A stretch of DNA of 22,317 nt from the NCBI GenBank assembly GCA_002409525.1, contig DHNM01000035.1, forward strand, positions 1 through 22,317, read 5' to 3'. Below the pieces are notes generated by a model, which was not told where the DNA came from, did no database searches, and worked only from the letters and a program-made list of their open reading frames with translations. Numbering within the stretch: position 1 is the first letter of the stretch; every line of letters begins with the position of its first letter. Origin of the DNA: Eubacterium sp. UBA5416 (GTDB lineage: Bacteria; Bacillota; Clostridia; Lachnospirales; Lachnospiraceae). Positions 14,498 through 21,630 of this stretch are shown piece by piece. The translations under genes were made by a program, and so were the position numbers.

Positions 14498-16171
14498 ATG
14501 GAAAAGATTCTTGACGAGCAATATTATGATCTGGTCTTTAATAATATGTCCCTGCCTCCAGGCGCCCCGGACAGTGATATTACTCCAATGAACGAACGTG
14601 AATCCATTCTTCATTTATACGGAGGTGATACAGCCGACATGTGCATGATCGGAAGATATTTTTACTACAATTTTCCTTCCATCTATTCACTGGCATCACT
14701 GATCAGCCTTCAAAGATCGGGAATACAGAGTGTACAGCTGAATCCCAACCTGGCTCTGCTCGGACAGGGTGTATTGACGGGCATTATAGATACCGGCATC
14801 AATTATCAGCACCCTGCCTTTTTAAACAGGGACGGTACTTCCCGTATTGTCTCGATCTGGGATCAGACGATTCAAACCGGCCCGCCCCCCGATGGTTTTA
14901 ACTACGGCACCGAATTTAACTCAAACAGTATAAATTATGCCTTGAGAAATGACAACCCGCTTAGTATTGTGCCAACTGTCGATGAGAACGGACACGGAAC
15001 TGCGGTTGCAAGTATCATTGCCGGAAATGCCGACAATGTGAATGACTTCAGTGGGGTTGTCCCGGACTCTGGCCTTGTCGTCGTCAAGTTAAAGGAAGCA
15101 AAACAGAACATCAGACAATTATTTATGGTTCCGGAAAATGTCACCTGTTATCAGGAAACAGATTTAATTCTCGGAATCCGATATCTGACAGAAGTTTCAG
15201 ATTATTTAAACCGTCCTATATCCATCTGTTTTGCAATGGGAAATTCTCTGAACGGGCATGACGGTGAAGGTTCCATGAGCACCTATCTCGATTATCTGGT
15301 ACAAAATCCATGGATAGGGGTATCCTGTGCGGCCGGAAATGAGGGGAACGCAAGGCGTCATTACTATGGCAACATAACTGATGCTCCTTATTCTGAAGAA
15401 TTTGAACTGCGGGTCGGCAGCGAAGACCATATGTTTTCCATGGAGATATGGCCGAATATTCCTGCAACTCTGACTGTTGAGGTTGTCTCTCCCACCGGAG
15501 AGACAACACAGATCAATTATCCCAGAGTACAGGAATGCGTCCCCTACAGTTTTACAAGATCCTCCAGCCAGCTGTGGATCAACAATATTCTCATGGAACA
15601 GGAGAGCGGAAACCAGTGTATACTCATCCGCATACAAAATCCAATAGAAGGAGTATGGATTTTCCGGATTCAAAATATCAATAATGAGGATTTTTCCTAT
15701 CACGCATGGCTGCCCTCAGGAAATCTGATCTCGGATAACACTTATTTTCTACAATCTTCACCCGATACAACGGTTACCTCCCCCGGTAATGCAAGACACA
15801 TTATGACTGTGACGGCATATAATCAGAACAGCGACAGCATTCTGATTGAATCAGGAAGAGGCTACACCAGAACCGGCCGGGATAAACCGACGATTGCCGC
15901 ACCTGGTTTTGAGCTCACCTGTGCAGATCTTATCGGAGGATACACCTCCTACACCGGAACAGGAGTGGCTGCTGCTCAGGTATCCGGAATCGTAGCTATG
16001 ATGTTAGAATGGGCAGTGGTCAGAGGAAACTATTCCCAAATCACCGGAAACGATATCACCGACATGCTTCAGCGTACCGCACAACGTAATGAATCTATGG
16101 AATATCCGAACAGGATCTGGGGCTATGGAATGATTGATATCAACAACCTGTTTTCCACACTCTCTTTATAA
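14498..16171 (+). CDS. CspA/B/C-like S8 pseudoprotease, catalytic Ser replaced by Gly (second of tandem pair)
   Basis: This 557-residue protein is a close paralogue of its upstream neighbour, with near-identical starts (MEKILDEQYYDLV) and the same block order. Asp98 (GIIDTGI), His166 (NGHGTAVA) and Asn281 (AAGNEGN) are kept, while the Ser position is Gly489 in YTGTGVAAAQ. The codon is GGA at 15962-15964, different from GGC in the first copy. The start at 14498 is fixed by GAGAGGAG, which overlaps the upstream stop and lies eight bases before the ATG; the two genes are thus coupled in one transcript. Both copies stay full length and in frame, which argues for a retained non-catalytic function. 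The stop is only 14 bases from the convergent histidine kinase gene, with no visible terminator. Confidence 0.88.
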   Translation: MEKILDEQYYDLVFNNMSLPPGAPDSDITPMNERESILHLYGGDTADMCMIGRYFYYNFPSIYSLASLISLQRSGIQSVQLNPNLALLGQGVLTGIIDTGINYQHPAFLNRDGTSRIVSIWDQTIQTGPPPDGFNYGTEFNSNSINYALRNDNPLSIVPTVDENGHGTAVASIIAGNADNVNDFSGVVPDSGLVVVKLKEAKQNIRQLFMVPENVTCYQETDLILGIRYLTEVSDYLNRPISICFAMGNSLNGHDGEGSMSTYLDYLVQNPWIGVSCAAGNEGNARRHYYGNITDAPYSEEFELRVGSEDHMFSMEIWPNIPATLTVEVVSPTGETTQINYPRVQECVPYSFTRSSSQLWINNILMEQESGNQCILIRIQNPIEGVWIFRIQNINNEDFSYHAWLPSGNLISDNTYFLQSSPDTTVTSPGNARHIMTVTAYNQNSDSILIESGRGYTRTGRDKPTIAAPGFELTCADLIGGYTSYTGTGVAAAQVSGIVAMMLEWAVVRGNYSQITGNDITDMLQRTAQRNESMEYPNRIWGYGMIDINNLFSTLSL

Positions 16172-16185
16172 TGGCACCTGCAGAC

Positions 16186-18639
16186 TCACTTATCATTTTT
16201 TATTTCGTCAAATGTCAGCGTGACTTTAAAAAGATCACCATCCAGATAAATGTTAAAAGTACCATGCAAAAGGCGGGTCAGATTCGAGGCGATGGATAAA
16301 CCCAGTCCACTGCCTTCCGTCTTTCGCGATACATCCCCCCTGATAAATCGTTCCGTCAGTTCATCTGCCTTAAAGTTCAGCGGACTTTCAGAAATATTTT
16401 TCATGGAGAATATAATCTTCTTCTCTTTTCTCTTCGTTTCCACATATACTCTGGTACCCGGCATCGCATATTTTACCACATTGCTGTACAGATTTTCCAG
16501 AACTCTCCATATATGGCGGCTGTCAGCCGATATACATAAATCATCTCTGGTAAGTGTCGGTATCACAGTCAGATTGCGTTCACTAAACTTTTCATCGAAT
16601 TCCCCGTTCATCTGCTGTACCAGCTCGTTAAGATTGATCGTAATAAATTCAAGTCTGACATTACCGGAACTCACTTTGGATGCCTCAACCAGATCTTCTG
16701 TCAATTGTTTCAATCTCCAGGATTTTGAGTCAAGAATATCAATATAACCTTTTATCTTTGGATCCTGGAAGTTCTCTCTCTTTAACAGATCGACATAATT
16801 AATGATTGATGTCAGTGGAGTTTTTATATCATGCGAGACATTTGTAATCAGATCTGCCTTCAGACGCTCACTCTTTAACTTATCCTGTACCGCAGCTGAA
16901 AGTCCGTTCCCTACATGATTGACTGTCTCCGCAAATTTAAGATTATCTCCACTTAAATTTGTCATGTCCACTTTATACTCTAGATCTCCTGATCCGATTT
17001 TCTCCAGGCCCTCTGCGATCTGCAGCCTCTCAGCCGATTTTTTCATGAGATAAAGCAGTACAATAGCATCCAGCAGCATGCAAAACAGGAACAACGACCA
17101 GGAACGTGTAACAATCAGGATGGCATTCACCGCAATAAATGTGACAAATATGAAGATCAGCCTTGTGGAAGTTTTTCCTTTTTTGTAAAGATCTTTCCCA
17201 AAATCCGTGATTTTTCTGACCAGGCTTCTTTCCCATAGATTATGACCCTTGATTCTACGCACAATGCTCGAATAAATCAGAATAAATATCACATAGCATA
17301 CCACTGCGAGCAGTGCACACAAGATATATACCCAGACTGAACGATCATACTGTGCCATCTGGTCGATGAGAAGAGCCGGACCCATGACCAGGCCAGCCAT
17401 GCCAAAGGCTCCGATGATCAGTCCGACCTCCGTTGGAATTCTGTCCTGCCAATACAGTCGAATCTCGTGATCATAAGGATTTCTCCCCATCTGAAGAGTC
17501 CCAATCACAATTAAGATAACCCATAGAAATGCTGACACTATCCCCAGTATAAGAAACACCTGTGCATACGGCATATAGCTGTCTAAAGCTTTTGCCGTCT
17601 GATACAGTTCATCGTGTTCCGGAAATTCCTTATTCATCCCCAGATACACCGTTTCATCCGTATCCAGGACAGGGTTCTCCGAGAGACTGTGACTTAGAAA
17701 ATCACCGGCATCGTTGTCCGGATATTCTTTTCCCTGTTTCACGATAATACCCTGTTGTCTGTTGTAACGTATATATTCGTCTTTTCCGGGATCAATTTTC
17801 GAAACATCCTTCAGTTCTTTCCAGTCTTCAACATTTGTATAGACATGCCCGTTGCCACTCCTTAAATAGAATCTGAAATTTGAATTATTGTAGGATGATG
17901 TACTCTCCAACTCATTCAGTGTGTCCGTATAAAGGTCCATGGATGTAGAAAGTGTACTATAAAGTTCCTGCAGCGAGACTGTTTCTCTGTTTTTCGCAGC
18001 ATACTCCGCCAGTGTCTCCCCTGCCATCGTCTTCTGTCCTTCTTTTTCCTCCAACGCCTTTCCTTTCGTAAACATGTTGATAAATTCATCGGAAAATGAA
18101 TCAATATCTTCACCTGACAGTTCCTCGATTTTCTTTATCGCAGCTTTTGTTTCCGCTGACTCAGAATTAATACCGTATAAATCATCATTATATGTCCATG
18201 AAAGTTCATTTAATTTCTCCGCAGTCCCGGCCTTATTCAGCTTTTGAATCTGTCCCAGTGTATATGACGTCTCCGGATTGAAACTCTTTTCATCCGGCAT
18301 CTGAGCACGGGCTTCCCAGATTTCATCATGCATAATATCGATCACCATATCCTGGTCTATTTTCCCGTCTTTTTCAAAACGCTCAGACAGGCGACTTATG
18401 TTCCCTACCCTCGCCAGATATTCGTCCATCCTCTCCCCGGCCGTCCTGGTCTCGTAAAAATGCTTCTCAGACCCTATATCATTTGGAGTCCATCCACTAT
18501 GCAGCAGCAGAAGTATAACTGCGGCTGATAGAGCAAATACAAAGATACACAACACCTGTAAAACAACAACAACTATCTTGGCGGGAATTCCGAAGAATCC
18601 GTTTTGCCCCCTGGTTTTTTCTGTATTCGTTTCTCGCAT
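16186..18639 (-). CDS. Sensor histidine kinase, multi-TM with large extracellular domain
   Basis: This 817-residue kinase is the sensor of the two-component pair with the adjacent regulator. One TM (21-46) is followed by about 310 residues predicted outside the cell (47-356), then five further TMs (357-382, 403-425, 434-458, 492-512, 514-531). A HAMP-like segment (about 532-590) precedes the HisKA domain with phospho-accepting His603 in NVSHDIKTPLTS. The ATPase domain has the N-box NLYSNVVKYA (about 707-716) and GSGLGLSIA (about 777-785). The extracellular region is largely helical and charged, with no family I recognise. GGGAG lies five bases before the ATG and the gap to the regulator stop is 12 bases, so they form one operon. 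Its signal is unknown. It converges on the pseudoprotease pair. Confidence 0.9.
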   Translation of the reverse strand: MRETNTEKTRGQNGFFGIPAKIVVVVLQVLCIFVFALSAAVILLLLHSGWTPNDIGSEKHFYETRTAGERMDEYLARVGNISRLSERFEKDGKIDQDMVIDIMHDEIWEARAQMPDEKSFNPETSYTLGQIQKLNKAGTAEKLNELSWTYNDDLYGINSESAETKAAIKKIEELSGEDIDSFSDEFINMFTKGKALEEKEGQKTMAGETLAEYAAKNRETVSLQELYSTLSTSMDLYTDTLNELESTSSYNNSNFRFYLRSGNGHVYTNVEDWKELKDVSKIDPGKDEYIRYNRQQGIIVKQGKEYPDNDAGDFLSHSLSENPVLDTDETVYLGMNKEFPEHDELYQTAKALDSYMPYAQVFLILGIVSAFLWVILIVIGTLQMGRNPYDHEIRLYWQDRIPTEVGLIIGAFGMAGLVMGPALLIDQMAQYDRSVWVYILCALLAVVCYVIFILIYSSIVRRIKGHNLWERSLVRKITDFGKDLYKKGKTSTRLIFIFVTFIAVNAILIVTRSWSLFLFCMLLDAIVLLYLMKKSAERLQIAEGLEKIGSGDLEYKVDMTNLSGDNLKFAETVNHVGNGLSAAVQDKLKSERLKADLITNVSHDIKTPLTSIINYVDLLKRENFQDPKIKGYIDILDSKSWRLKQLTEDLVEASKVSSGNVRLEFITINLNELVQQMNGEFDEKFSERNLTVIPTLTRDDLCISADSRHIWRVLENLYSNVVKYAMPGTRVYVETKRKEKKIIFSMKNISESPLNFKADELTERFIRGDVSRKTEGSGLGLSIASNLTRLLHGTFNIYLDGDLFKVTLTFDEIKNDK

Positions 18640-18651
18640 AAAAGCTCCCTT

Positions 18652-19344
18652 CTATCGTTTCTCGATCTTATATCCGACTCCCCACACAACTTTAAGATAG
18701 CGGGGTTCCTTCGGATTGATTTCGATTTTCTCACGGATATGACGGATGTGGACCGCAACTGTGTTATCCGCACCGATTGGCTCCTCGTTCCAAATCTGTT
18801 CATAAATCTGCTCAATAGAGAAAACGCGGCCGGGATTTTTGACCAGCAGTAAAAGAATATTATATTCAATAGGCGTTAGTTTTACATCCTCCCCGTCCAC
18901 ACTGACCTGTTTTAGATCATCGTTGATTACAATTCCGCCTGCCTGGTAAACATTCTCATCCTCTTCCACTGCGATATTTCCCAGTTTCGTATAACGCCGC
19001 AGGTGCGATTTCACCCTTGCAACAAGCTCCAGCGGATTAAAGGGCTTCGTAATATAGTCATCTGCACCGATATTCAGTCCGAGAATCTTATCCACATCCT
19101 CTGATTTTGCAGACAGAATGATAATCGGAATCGAGCTTTTTTCGCGTACTTTTAAAGTGGCATGTATTCCATCCATCTTCGGCATCATGACATCAATGAT
19201 GAGAAGATGTACATCCTCCTTCTTCAGTATCTGTACCGCGGAAATTCCATCATAAGCTTTCAGAACATGATATCCCTCCTGGCTCAGGTAAATCTCTATT
19301 GCATCCACGATTTCTTTATCGTCATCACATACAAGTATATTCAT
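18652..19344 (-). CDS. OmpR/PhoB-type response regulator
   Basis: This 230-residue regulator has a receiver domain with the acidic pocket CDDD (7-9), phospho-accepting Asp51 in LLIIDVMMPKMDG, and ITKPF near residue 100. A winged-helix DNA-binding domain follows (about 130-228) with LTPIEYNILLLLVKNPGRVFS split around the helix-turn-helix, DNTVAVHIRHIREKIE, and a closing VWGVGYKIEKR. This architecture resembles VanR- and PhoB-like regulators. GAGGTGA lies about eight bases before the ATG. It is the first gene of the operon with the histidine kinase. A full-length dispersed repeat begins only 24 bases upstream of its start codon, so its promoter must lie in or beyond that element. Confidence 0.93.
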   Translation of the reverse strand: MNILVCDDDKEIVDAIEIYLSQEGYHVLKAYDGISAVQILKKEDVHLLIIDVMMPKMDGIHATLKVREKSSIPIIILSAKSEDVDKILGLNIGADDYITKPFNPLELVARVKSHLRRYTKLGNIAVEEDENVYQAGGIVINDDLKQVSVDGEDVKLTPIEYNILLLLVKNPGRVFSIEQIYEQIWNEEPIGADNTVAVHIRHIREKIEINPKEPRYLKVVWGVGYKIEKR

Positions 19345-19367
19345 CTTATCTTCACCTCATTTAGTTT

Positions 19368-19522
19368 TATGATACCAGGGTCAAAAGGCCTTGCGTTTCA
19401 TGCTTGCATGAAAAAGCATGGCTTTGGGACCCGTAAAACATGAGAATGCAGCCCGATTAGGGCGGAATTCGAATGTTTTAGAATTGTGGGAGCACGTAGT
19501 GCGAAACAATTCGTGTATCATA
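19368..19522 (+). repeat. Dispersed structured repeat, copy C (full length, about 155 bp)
   Basis: The element is bounded by inverted ends TATGATAC (19368-19375) and GTATCATA (19515-19522), extendable to nine bases with TTATGATAC/GTATCATAA. Inside are GGGTCAAAAGG paired through GGGTC with a later GGGACCC, a TTTCATG-cttg-CATGAAA hairpin, a GCCC-gatta-GGGC hairpin, and a terminal GAATTGT/ACAATTC stem enclosing GCAC-gta-GTGC. No open frame is inside. The features fit a MITE-like or BOX/REP-like non-autonomous element. Confidence 0.85.
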
Positions 19523-19572
19523 AGGGATCAAATTTCTTTTGACCTCTACATTGTTTTATGATTCTATGGATT

Positions 19573-19736
19573 GCTCTGCATTTCATGCTTACTCAATCCT
19601 ACAAACATGAGTATAGCTTAAAACCACTCGTTGTACCAGATAAGGATATCAGAGATTTCTTTACATTTTCCTCGGAAATGTATTAAGATTTCGTGAAGGT
19701 GTAACAGCCGGGGTTTCAAAATACTGCTTTTCATGC
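19573..19736. repeat. Decayed and rearranged fragments of the dispersed repeat
   Basis: Between the full copy and the next gene are pieces of the same element. CTGCATTTCATGCTT (within 19573-19590) is in the element's forward sense. It is joined directly to CAATCCTACAAACAT (19594-19608), which is the reverse of the ATGTTTGTAGGATTG part of copy A. At 19711-19736 GGGTTTCAAAATACTGC plus TTTTCATGCT resembles the element's head. GGGTCTCAAAATCCGC at 19752-19767 is a further similar piece. Apart from these, 19523-19793 holds no gene. Confidence 0.5.
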
Positions 19737-19793
19737 TAATATTAAAAAACAGGGTCTCAAAATCCGCAGCAACTACAGAAAGGATATAACAAC

Positions 19794-20057
19794 ATGTTTC
19801 GAATATGGGGAAAGATTATAAAAGACAATAAGATGAAAAAAGATCAGACAATCTGCAATGATACAGATGACACGAGAACTCATAAAGTATTGAATGCTGT
19901 CTATGAGATGTGTGATAATTGGGACTTAAGTAAGCCGATCTGGCTTGACAGTAATATTTCAGATTTTCAAAAGTTATCCAAAACCAGATTTGGCCAGGAT
20001 CAGTTTATCGAGAAGATTGATTTTGACTACCTGGAAATTCAGGTAATAGAAGAGTAG
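19794..20057 (+). CDS. Small conserved-looking soluble protein, unknown function
   Basis: This 87-residue protein starts MFRIWGKIIKDNKMKKDQ and ends FDYLEIQVIEE. It has no signal peptide or membrane segment and no catalytic motif that I recognise. The blocks TRTHKVLNAVYEMC, LSKPIWLDSNI, KTRFGQDQFIE and IDFDYLEIQVIEE resemble a small protein I recall as common and uncharacterised in Lachnospiraceae. AAAGGA lies nine bases before the ATG. It stands alone between repeat debris upstream and the convergent glucose-6-phosphate isomerase gene downstream. Confidence 0.75.
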   Translation: MFRIWGKIIKDNKMKKDQTICNDTDDTRTHKVLNAVYEMCDNWDLSKPIWLDSNISDFQKLSKTRFGQDQFIEKIDFDYLEIQVIEE

Positions 20058-20082
20058 AAATATAAGGAAACACAGAATACAC

Positions 20083-20113
20083 AGATTGCTGCGTACACGT
20101 GAGCGCGCAATCT
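20083..20113 (+). terminator. Hairpin after the 87-residue gene, doubtful terminator
   Basis: The stem AGATTGC/GCAATCT (20083-20089 with 20107-20113), with GC-rich inner pairing, lies 25 bases after the stop at 20057. No T-run follows, so its role as a terminator is uncertain. Confidence 0.35.
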
Positions 20114-20131
20114 CGTAAATATTAGGTAAAA

Positions 20132-20158
20132 GGGCTGCCGCCTTAAGTACAGCAGCCC
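20132..20158 (-). terminator. Intrinsic terminator of the pgi gene
   Basis: On the minus strand GGGCTGC pairs with GCAGCCC (20152-20158 with 20132-20138), followed by TTTTACC. It lies about 20 bases after the stop at 20181. Confidence 0.7.
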
Positions 20159-20180
20159 CGCTTATGAATCTAACGCGTTA

Positions 20181-21530
20181 TCAAAGCCTTTTTTGCAGTT
20201 CTTTTCGTTCCTTTTCATACCCCGGTTTGCCGAGAAGAGCGAACATATTCTTTTTGTAGCTTTCTACACCGGGCTGATTGAATGGATTCACACCGGATAT
20301 ATAGCCACTGACACCACATGCAAACTCGAAGAAATAAAAGAGTTGTCCCAGATAAAACTCGTTCTGCTCCGGAATATCAATTCTCAGGTTCGGTACGTTT
20401 CCGTCTGTATGAGCCAGAATGGTTCCATTCATGGCACTCTTATTGACAAAGTCTACGGTCTTTCCGGCCAGATAATTGAGTCCGTCCAGATCTACGGGTT
20501 CTTCTTTCAACTCCAATGAAACTTTAGACTGCTCAATATTTAACACTGTTTCAAACATAATTCTGGAACCGTCCTGAATGAACTGTCCCATGGAGTGGAG
20601 ATCTGTAGTCAAATCTACAGATGCAGGGAAGATGCCTTTCTGATCTTTTCCCTCGCTCTCACCAAAGAGCTGTTTCCACCATTCAGCCAGATAATGGAGA
20701 CTCGGTTCATAATTAGCCAGTATCTCCACAGATTTACCCTTTCTATGAAGGATATTGCGGACTGCCGCATATTTCAATACATCATTTTCTTCATAGGGCA
20801 GCTCAAGTGCCATCTTTCGTTCACTTGCTGCCCCCGCCATCAATTGATCTATATTGGCACCACTTACTGCAATCGGAAGCAGACCTACTGCGGTCAGCAC
20901 GGAGAATCGTCCCCCAACGTCATCCGGAACTACAAAAGTCTCATAACCTTCTTCGTCGGATAAACTTTTTAATGCTCCCTTTGCCTTGTCTGTGGTGGCA
21001 TATATTCTTTTTGCTGCTTCTTCTCTCCCATATTTTTTCTCCAGAATTTCTTTAAAAATACGGAAAGAGATTGCCGGTTCTGTTGTAGTACCGGATTTTG
21101 AAATGATATTTACAGAAAAATCTCTATCTCTGACCACATCAATCAGCCCCTGAATATAACTGCTGCTGATGCTGTTACCCACATAGTAGATTTCAGGAGT
21201 TCCCCGCTGCTCTTTGGTTATATTGTTATAGAATCCATGTCTCAAAAAATCCACTGCCGCCCTGGCTCCGAGATAAGAGCCACCGATTCCTATAACAAGC
21301 AGCACATCGGAATCCTCCTGGATTTTTTTCGCCGACTTTTTGATACGGGCAAATTCCTGTTTGTCATAATTCACCGGAAGGTCAATCCAGCCAAGGAAGT
21401 CATTTCCCTGTCCGCTTTTCGATGTCAGAACTTCTTTTGCACTGGTTGTAATCTGTTCAAATGATACAGATTCCTCATCGCGGATAAACTTTGCTGCCTT
21501 AGAATAATCAAACTTACACTTGCTTTCCAT
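20181..21530 (-). CDS. pgi: Glucose-6-phosphate isomerase
   Basis: This 449-residue enzyme interconverts glucose 6-phosphate and fructose 6-phosphate in glycolysis and gluconeogenesis, in the cytoplasm. Its length fits the shorter Firmicutes form. Sugar-phosphate binding motifs are VIGIGGSYLGARA (79-91) and ISKSGTTTEPA (143-153). The family signature region GESEGKDQKGIFPAS carries the probable catalytic Glu291, and DLHSMGQFIQDG gives His312. The C-terminal PFNQPGVESYKKNMF includes the conserved Gln-Pro-Gly-Val-Glu followed by the active-site Lys. AAAGGAG lies nine bases before the ATG. A promoter is likely at 21583-21611 and a terminator at 20132-20158, so it is probably a single-gene unit. 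Confidence 0.97.
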   Translation of the reverse strand: MESKCKFDYSKAAKFIRDEESVSFEQITTSAKEVLTSKSGQGNDFLGWIDLPVNYDKQEFARIKKSAKKIQEDSDVLLVIGIGGSYLGARAAVDFLRHGFYNNITKEQRGTPEIYYVGNSISSSYIQGLIDVVRDRDFSVNIISKSGTTTEPAISFRIFKEILEKKYGREEAAKRIYATTDKAKGALKSLSDEEGYETFVVPDDVGGRFSVLTAVGLLPIAVSGANIDQLMAGAASERKMALELPYEENDVLKYAAVRNILHRKGKSVEILANYEPSLHYLAEWWKQLFGESEGKDQKGIFPASVDLTTDLHSMGQFIQDGSRIMFETVLNIEQSKVSLELKEEPVDLDGLNYLAGKTVDFVNKSAMNGTILAHTDGNVPNLRIDIPEQNEFYLGQLFYFFEFACGVSGYISGVNPFNQPGVESYKKNMFALLGKPGYEKERKELQKRL

Positions 21531-21582
21531 GTTCTGTATCTCCTTTATATGTGGATTTAAAATATCAAGCTAATATAAGTTT

Positions 21583-21611
21583 AGTTTATCAAACTCAGGC
21601 CTTCCAGTCAA
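21583..21611 (-). promoter_or_regulatory. Candidate sigma-A promoter for pgi
   Basis: On the minus strand TTGACT (21606-21611) is 17 bases from TAAACT (21583-21588), about 50 bases before the pgi start. Confidence 0.45.
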
Positions 21612-21630
21612 GACAGATCATTGCCCTATA

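Noticed and set aside
15206..15703. Open frame of 165 codons on the minus strand inside the second pseudoprotease gene
   Set aside because: It lies wholly antisense to a well-supported gene, has no good ribosome binding site and no recognisable motifs.
16250..16747. Open frame of 165 codons on the plus strand inside the histidine kinase gene
   Set aside because: It is antisense to the HisKA and ATPase domain coding region; the kinase motifs explain the sequence.
1..19522. The three related repeat copies as remains of a CRISPR array
   Set aside because: The copies are kilobases apart, about 80 to 155 bases long and in different orientations, with no regular spacers or cas genes.
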